From NCBI GenBank assembly GCA_044350425.1, contig JBILHS010000006.1:30177-94176 (forward strand): a DNA stretch of 64,000 bases. The letters run 5' to 3'. The notes beneath the pieces were generated by a model. It saw only the letters and a program-made list of their open reading frames with translations, was not told where the DNA came from and searched no databases. Position numbers and translations under genes: made by a program. This document shows, one piece after another, positions 58,821 to 64,000 of this stretch; position 1 is the first letter of the stretch; each line of letters starts with the position of its first letter. The stretch is from M3007 sp044350425 (lineage in GTDB: Bacteria > Bacteroidota > Bacteroidia > Chitinophagales > Saprospiraceae).

Positions 58821-61800
58821 TTAAATCTTCAAGACTGCCCCAAAAACAGCCATTCCTCCATCCAGCACCCGCACCCAATAACTTCCGCCCGGCAATCCCT
58901 GCAAGTCCAGTTGCCCCTTATCCGCAGCATGGGGCAGGAGCAAAGACTGCAATATTCGTCCGCTGGCATCCAGTAGTTCAACCGTACAGGCTCCTGTGCC
59001 TTCCGGCAATACCACGCGGACCCAATCTGTGGCAGGATTCGGGTAGAGCAGCAGCGCCCTCGCTGAAGGGTCCGCAGTGCCCACCATCAGGTCTACCACC
59101 ACTTCCAGAGCCAGGGTGCAGCCATTTTTGTCGGTCACGGTCACAGTATAGGTACCGGCCGTTAGTCCACCAATGAAAGATTCCATACCGCCATTGTTGC
59201 CACCGGTGCTCCAGTTGAATTGATAAGGCGGTAGTGGCGGAAAGGCCGGGCTTCCGCCGGCCACATTGGTCAACTCCGCTGCGCCATTGGGCTGACTGAG
59301 ATCGGTTTGCGGGTCAGAGTCGATGGAAGCCGTGAGTAGGCCCGGCTCGGTCATGGGTGGGTACGTATTACTCGCGGTGCAGCCATACGAATCCGTAACC
59401 GTAACGGAATACTGGCCCGGACCCAAGGGTTGCGCGAGGGAGTCTGTTCCCGGCCAACCTTGCCAGAGCCACTGGTATGGCGCTGCTCCAGTAACCGGTG
59501 TAGCTGACAACCAGCCTGTTTCGCCATGACAAGGGATGACCTGCCCATCCAGCATCAGGCTGATCATGCCTTGCAGGGCAATACTGGTAGCAGCAGAATC
59601 CTGACAGCCATTGGCATCGGTGACTGTGAGTGCGTAATTTCCGGGCGGAAGCGCACTGAGATACGAAGTATCCGCAGCCAGAGGCAACCATTGGAAATGA
59701 TAGGGCGGCGTACCTTGGTTAATGCCGGACGAAATACTGCCGCCAAGGCCGTTGCTGCATTGTACATCGGTGCTGACGGGCGCGAGCTCGGGTAAAGGCG
59801 CGGAGGAAACGCTGAGGGTATCCAGTATTTGCCTGCCGCTGCCATCGGTGATGGTGAGCAAATAATTTCCAGGCGTAAGTCCATCGAGTTCAGGCCCGAT
59901 TCCGGCGGCGGGCAGCCAATTGTAGGTATATGGTTCGCAGCCGAATGCTGGCTCCACCGAGATGCTACCATTGGAAGCCCCGATGCAGGCTGGTTTTATT
60001 GTTGGGATACTGGCGAGGGCAAAACCTGGTGATTCATACGCGCCGATATCCACTGTGCCTTCCTGGATACGTGGACTGCCCGTGAAGTCTGTCAGGATAC
60101 CTGCGGCGGCAAGGTTGGAGCCTGCATTAATGAGGGGAGAACAGGGTAACAGGGAGAAGTCGAAGTTGGCAGGGTCTCGGAATTGGGGGTCCAGGTTGAA
60201 GAGGTTATTGGGGCCGCAGGTGACGTAGGGAAAATCTGTACAATAAGAAGATGTGTCAAACAAATTATAGGCGAAGTAAAAGGTATCATAACCTAAACGA
60301 AGGGGCAAAGTTGGCAGACCGGTTACCGTACTTTTATTCCCAACGAAAACATTGTTAAAAAGAATATTTTTTGAAATTTCATATTGTGTTACATCCCCTT
60401 CTGGCAAAACCAAATTGTTTAGAAATACATTGTTCACAATATAAGCAGGCGCCAAATAAGGCGTGGCTACATTCTGTGGATAAACCTCCACTTCAATCTG
60501 CTTTTTGTTCTCCTGAAAAACATTGCCTTCTATAAGCAACCTGGCATCAGGACGAGTCCTTAATTGAACAACAATGGGTGTTTTATTCCCAATAAAAACA
60601 TTTTTTGAAATTTCAATATTGGACCCTCTGGCAAAAATTGCTATATTTCTATCCGGGTCGAACCAGGTTCCTTTGTTCTGAATGAAAAAATTGGATTTGA
60701 TCTTTACCCATAAATGATGCGATGAGATAGAAATAATACCGTAAGTATTTGTATGTCTCGTAAAAAGATTGTTAAGCGCCAGAAAGGTGTCGCAAACAAG
60801 GCTATTTTGAGGCAACGTAGAAGACCAACTAATTGGCGAGGTACTAGATCCATCATCTAGAAATCTGGAATTTTTTAGCTTAAAAACATTCTGACGCTCA
60901 ACGGGGAAACCTGATAATTCTATAGTTGACACGCATCCTACCCCATTCGATTGAAAGATACAGCTGTCAATATCCAATTTAACAGCATTCATTCCAGTCC
61001 TCCACAGAAAGAGAAATGCTCCCGAAAAAACATATTTGTTTCGGGAAATTTCACACCCCAGAAAATTTATGGTTTCAGGGCCAAAAGCGTTGGCCATATA
61101 AATCCCGCCGCCGCCGTTAAAATCGCCAAACGCGGTGTTCAGGTCAAACTTACAGTGATCAAATTCAATGCCCCGGTCATAGCTGTTTCCACCTGCAATA
61201 AAAACCGCGCCGCCTTCCTTGCCTGCTTTGTTGTTAAAAAACACACAGTTGCGAAACAAAGGGGTACTGCCGGAAGTACTCTGGGCATAAACATAATATG
61301 CGCCGCCATAGCTTTGGGCATAGTTATCCCGAAAAGTGCAATTGACAAATGTTGGCATCCCTTTCCCTCCTTGCGCCACCACATAAACAGCTGCCCCGCT
61401 CTGAACCGGAGATATCTGGTTAAAATTGGTATCACTTTTAGCAAATCCATGGCGAAAGATCAGACCATCCAGTCTGGTGCTGGTATCAGGAAAAGCCATA
61501 TAAAGTATGGTGTAGGCGTTGTCGGTGCTGTCCATGGGACTCCCAATGTTGCCACTCAGTACCGTAGGATGCGCCGCCAGATCCCGCTGTGCTGGGCTTG
61601 TTTCTACACCTTCAAAACTCCCGTAAAGTTTCACCCCGCTTTTAAGCACAAAAGACTTGTCACGATTGTTAGCAGTATCGGTTCGGTATTCGCCTTCGGC
61701 GACCCAGATTGCGTCACCCGCCTGAGCAATTGTCAGCGCTTGATGTAGATCAGTAAACGCATCTGTCCAGGTCAGTCCGTTGTTTTGACCTAGGGCCGTT

Positions 61801-61883
61801 GGGTTGACGTATAAGCGGCTTTGCGCCGCGCCTGAGAAGGCTATCCCTAAGGAAAAAAGTAGCAGTGAAAATATATTTTTCAT
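58821..61883 (-). CDS. Secreted beta-helix protein with SprB repeats and T9SS sorting domain
   Basis: A 1020-residue surface protein. It has a signal peptide (1-20, AFSGAAQS); a right-handed parallel beta-helix (about 22-620), opening with LYVNPTALGQNNGLTWTDAFTDLHQALTIAQAGD and typical turns such as NCTFRDNYAQSYGGAYYV and GGAVFIAGGNSYDRGIEF, and ending with a choice-of-anchor style SPLINAGSNLAAAGILTDFTGSPRIQEGTVDIGAYE; three or four SprB-type repeats (about 635-930) including GCEPYTYNWLPAAGIGPELDGLTPGNYLLTITD; and a type A T9SS sorting domain (about 940-1020, LYPNPATDWVRVVLP ... GGSYWVRVLDGGM). It probably binds polysaccharide or acts in adhesion; no lyase catalytic residues can be named. Confidence 0.88.
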   Translation of the reverse strand: MKNIFSLLLFSLGIAFSGAAQSRLYVNPTALGQNNGLTWTDAFTDLHQALTIAQAGDAIWVAEGEYRTDTANNRDKSFVLKSGVKLYGSFEGVETSPAQRDLAAHPTVLSGNIGSPMDSTDNAYTILYMAFPDTSTRLDGLIFRHGFAKSDTNFNQISPVQSGAAVYVVAQGGKGMPTFVNCTFRDNYAQSYGGAYYVYAQSTSGSTPLFRNCVFFNNKAGKEGGAVFIAGGNSYDRGIEFDHCKFDLNTAFGDFNGGGGIYMANAFGPETINFLGCEISRNKYVFSGAFLFLWRTGMNAVKLDIDSCIFQSNGVGCVSTIELSGFPVERQNVFKLKNSRFLDDGSSTSPISWSSTLPQNSLVCDTFLALNNLFTRHTNTYGIISISSHHLWVKIKSNFFIQNKGTWFDPDRNIAIFARGSNIEISKNVFIGNKTPIVVQLRTRPDARLLIEGNVFQENKKQIEVEVYPQNVATPYLAPAYIVNNVFLNNLVLPEGDVTQYEISKNILFNNVFVGNKSTVTGLPTLPLRLGYDTFYFAYNLFDTSSYCTDFPYVTCGPNNLFNLDPQFRDPANFDFSLLPCSPLINAGSNLAAAGILTDFTGSPRIQEGTVDIGAYESPGFALASIPTIKPACIGASNGSISVEPAFGCEPYTYNWLPAAGIGPELDGLTPGNYLLTITDGSGRQILDTLSVSSAPLPELAPVSTDVQCSNGLGGSISSGINQGTPPYHFQWLPLAADTSYLSALPPGNYALTVTDANGCQDSAATSIALQGMISLMLDGQVIPCHGETGWLSATPVTGAAPYQWLWQGWPGTDSLAQPLGPGQYSVTVTDSYGCTASNTYPPMTEPGLLTASIDSDPQTDLSQPNGAAELTNVAGGSPAFPPLPPYQFNWSTGGNNGGMESFIGGLTAGTYTVTVTDKNGCTLALEVVVDLMVGTADPSARALLLYPNPATDWVRVVLPEGTGACTVELLDASGRILQSLLLPHAADKGQLDLQGLPGGSYWVRVLDGGMAVFGAVLKI

Positions 61884-61907
61884 GAAAAAAGTGCTTGGGA
61901 TGAAATA

Positions 61908-61939
61908 TCCGTCCTACGGTGAAAGCCGTAGGACGGATC
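61908..61939. repeat. Palindrome between two T9SS cargo genes
   Basis: ATCCGTCCTACGG and CCGTAGGACGGAT pair (61908-61920 and 61927-61939, loop TGAAAG). It lies just after the stop of the gene at 61947 and could weaken read-through into the beta-helix gene; there is no T-run, so it may be a repeat rather than a terminator. Confidence 0.75.
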
Positions 61940-61946
61940 TGGAAAA

Positions 61947-64000
61947 CTACTTAAGCTTCACTACCCTACGCTGGAGCTTTTGTCCTTCTGCTTCCAAGGT
62001 AAGAAAATACACTCCTGGTTGAACTGAAGCCCCCGATTGAATCTGAATAATATTGTCCCCCGTTACCAGACTGAGTGACCGTTGATCATAAACTCTGCCC
62101 CGGTTATCAGAAAGCAGGATATTAGCCTGAAGGTTTTTTTCGGCATATATGAACGCTGTCAGGCTTTCCTCAAACGGATTGGGACTGACTACAAGACCTA
62201 ACAAGGGTTGAGGATCCCGCCCCTTGCCTTCCCAATCCAGACGAACCAGATACTCCGTACCTTCTTCCGGATAGGCAAGGTTTTGCATGATATTGTCAGA
62301 GGCCCAAATAACAGGCCCTTGCGGCAAACTCACTCCTGGTTTCCTTTGAAACTGCAACGTAAACAAGAGTACCTTTCCAGGCAACGGAATCAAATTCTGG
62401 TCAACTGACCATCCAAAACGCAACTCGCCCTGAGATGCTCTTGACTGCCCGAAATGATGGGCAAAAACAGGAAGTTCTGGATTTGGTATAATTGCGGAAA
62501 GTTCCAATAAACCCGGGTCGAATCTGAATCCTCCCTGTAAAGCAGTCAAATCAAATGGAGCATCTGAATACACAGGCACCAGAACAGTATTGCTGCTGGA
62601 TCGAACTTCCATAGCGGGTACCCGGAATCTTACAGCACTTTTTTCAGCTTCACTAATGGGCCTGAGATTGTTGCAATTACAGGTAAAGTTGATGTCCCCC
62701 ATTTTAACTGCATAAAATCTACCATAGTTCCCTGAACCATTGATTGGAACATGACTGGTGTCTGCTTTGCCCGCAGGAAGTAGCGGAATTAAACCACGGT
62801 ATTGAGCTGAATCCGGCCAGGTTGGAAAACTTATGTTTTTTCTGATATAACTCCAGGAAGGATTCCCAGTCCAATCATTTGAAGGGTCGTTATCAGTATT
62901 ATCATAAACGCCTAATATTAATTTTCGAAGCTCTATAATATCATTACCATTAATAAATTTGTTTTTATCTGCATCTGATGCAAACCTCTGATAGCTCGAG
63001 ATGAATGGATTACCGCCCCTTAAATGTTTTTGAATCAATACCAGATCATAGGTGGTCACTCCGGTATTATCAGCATTTACACACAGAAGATCGTCTTCAA
63101 AAACAGAGTTGGTTTCAATTTGCAAATAAAACGGGGCAAAATCTTGGTCGGGGCAAAATGAAAATAATGGTTCGCAAAAATTATTTTCCTCATCATCATA
63201 TGGTGAATCAATGTCTTTTAGTAAAACCCGATAGTAAGGAGCCGTGGCCTCGTTTGGAAGCAATACATTTCCAACAATTTCCGGATCGCACAATGGACCA
63301 CCTAATTCTACCTCCAAAGCGCAATAAGAATTGCCATTACCAGCACCAGGGGTTGGATCAGCCTCCCCAATTGTTACCAGATACCTCACACAATTCACAT
63401 TAATATCGAACGGAACACTCACAAACATTCCATTTTCAATGAGAATAGGATCGTTCACTGTGCCCTGTTTTTCATAATTATAGATCCATGCTGAATTACC
63501 AGGTGCAATGGTAAAACTACCACTATTTGTAGCATCAGGCAAGTTAGTGACAGGAGTACCCGGAGTTGCCCCATTTGCTGCAATCGGATCATAAACCAGT
63601 TGCAACTTTAAAAGCTGCAAGCTCATAGCGCTTGGTTTATCATGGGTCAGTGTAAAACGGATACCAGATGCGCAATCGTTAGTTGTCTGAAAGGTCGTGC
63701 CGGTAATTTTTAAATTATTATTACAAGGCTCATTGCCCGGAATGTCAATATCTGTAGGAGTACTTACTAATTGGTAGGTAGTAAAATTGTTCGCCAATGC
63801 ACCAGAAACCCATCTTCCGGCATTTAAGGAACAATGTAATATACCACCTTGTGAAATATTGTATATTCCTTCCAGTTTGATGGCCAATATAGAAAGCGTA
63901 TCAGAAGGATCCAATCCAAGTGAGTCTGGATGCGGAAAATCTTCGAATGAAAAATAAATATCAAAAGAACCATCTGCATTTTTCCTTCGTTCTGATCGAG
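61947..64000 (-). CDS. Secreted dockerin- and cohesin-like protein with T9SS sorting domain, cut by the window edge
   Basis: The frame is open from the window edge to 61947, giving 684 visible carboxyl residues; the true start lies beyond 64000. Visible modules: beta-rich regions (about the first 240 residues seen), an HYR/PKD-like linker, a dockerin-like block with DLVLIQKHLRGGNPF and ASDADKNKFINGNDIIELRKLILG (two calcium loops), a cohesin-like domain (VLVPVYSDAPFDLTALQGGFRFDPGLLEL ... GKVLLFTLQFQRK), and a type A sorting domain (VVSPNPFEESLTAFIYAEKN ... GVYFLTLEAEGQKLQRRVVKLK). It is the third protein of the window with dockerin-like and cohesin-like parts together. Confidence 0.87.
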   Translation of the reverse strand, partial: RSERRKNADGSFDIYFSFEDFPHPDSLGLDPSDTLSILAIKLEGIYNISQGGILHCSLNAGRWVSGALANNFTTYQLVSTPTDIDIPGNEPCNNNLKITGTTFQTTNDCASGIRFTLTHDKPSAMSLQLLKLQLVYDPIAANGATPGTPVTNLPDATNSGSFTIAPGNSAWIYNYEKQGTVNDPILIENGMFVSVPFDINVNCVRYLVTIGEADPTPGAGNGNSYCALEVELGGPLCDPEIVGNVLLPNEATAPYYRVLLKDIDSPYDDEENNFCEPLFSFCPDQDFAPFYLQIETNSVFEDDLLCVNADNTGVTTYDLVLIQKHLRGGNPFISSYQRFASDADKNKFINGNDIIELRKLILGVYDNTDNDPSNDWTGNPSWSYIRKNISFPTWPDSAQYRGLIPLLPAGKADTSHVPINGSGNYGRFYAVKMGDINFTCNCNNLRPISEAEKSAVRFRVPAMEVRSSSNTVLVPVYSDAPFDLTALQGGFRFDPGLLELSAIIPNPELPVFAHHFGQSRASQGELRFGWSVDQNLIPLPGKVLLFTLQFQRKPGVSLPQGPVIWASDNIMQNLAYPEEGTEYLVRLDWEGKGRDPQPLLGLVVSPNPFEESLTAFIYAEKNLQANILLSDNRGRVYDQRSLSLVTGDNIIQIQSGASVQPGVYFLTLEAEGQKLQRRVVKLK

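Noticed and set aside
1..64000. tRNA, rRNA or riboswitch genes
   Set aside because: No cloverleaf with a T-loop GGTTCGA-type core in the right setting, and no conserved rRNA or known riboswitch core, was seen on either strand by eye.

Overview
The window comes from a Bacteroidota chromosome, most likely a Saprospiraceae-type environmental bacterium (inference from protein content). The evidence is nine secreted proteins with type IX secretion (T9SS) C-terminal sorting domains, SprB-type repeats, promoters of the Bacteroidota form TTG-N(17-23)-TAnnTTTG, and typical families (DUF2975/XRE pair, M43 metalloprotease, ECF sigma factor with an anti-sigma-like membrane partner). No rRNA, tRNA, CRISPR array or complete prophage was found.

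Layout. 0-10 kb: a small winged-helix regulator/membrane protein operon, rlmB, a broken lipoprotein gene, lspA, an SPFH protein, a candidate small RNA, parC and two minor genes. 10-17 kb: two tandem giant secreted paralogues combining cohesin-like, SprB and dockerin-like modules. 17-23 kb: a BlaR1/BlaI-like pair, a decayed M19 dipeptidase, a DPP-IV-like S9 peptidase and tandem ORF6N genes. 23-30 kb: ABC-F ATPase, kptA-rnz, a REP-associated transposase with a nonsense codon, and dnaG. 30-41 kb: a type B T9SS cargo, an ABC-2 exporter, DUF2975/XRE, DUF4926/DUF6883-like pair, gyrB, a frameshifted delta-60 protein and a HAD phosphatase. 41-51 kb: a TMTC-like membrane TPR protein, nadB, an ECF sigma/anti-sigma/lipoprotein operon, and another T9SS cargo. 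51-64 kb: a membrane pyrophosphatase, a co-translated M43 protease plus secreted partner, a membrane patatin, a beta-helix adhesin-like protein and a last dockerin-bearing cargo cut by the window edge.

The housekeeping genes (gyrB, parC, dnaG, rlmB, rnz, nadB, lspA) are intact. Decay is concentrated in accessory genes: four loci are broken (lipocalin-like lipoprotein, M19 dipeptidase, REP-associated transposase, delta-60 protein). Intergenic regions are unusually rich in long palindromes and word repeats. The most striking are a GGTGC..GCACC / AACGTCTGTAG family that brackets the broken transposase and recurs elsewhere in the window, and a triple mini-hairpin element that appears to sit in frame inside the M56 peptidase gene. 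Several housekeeping genes have -7 boxes only a few bases from the start codon, which predicts leaderless transcripts.
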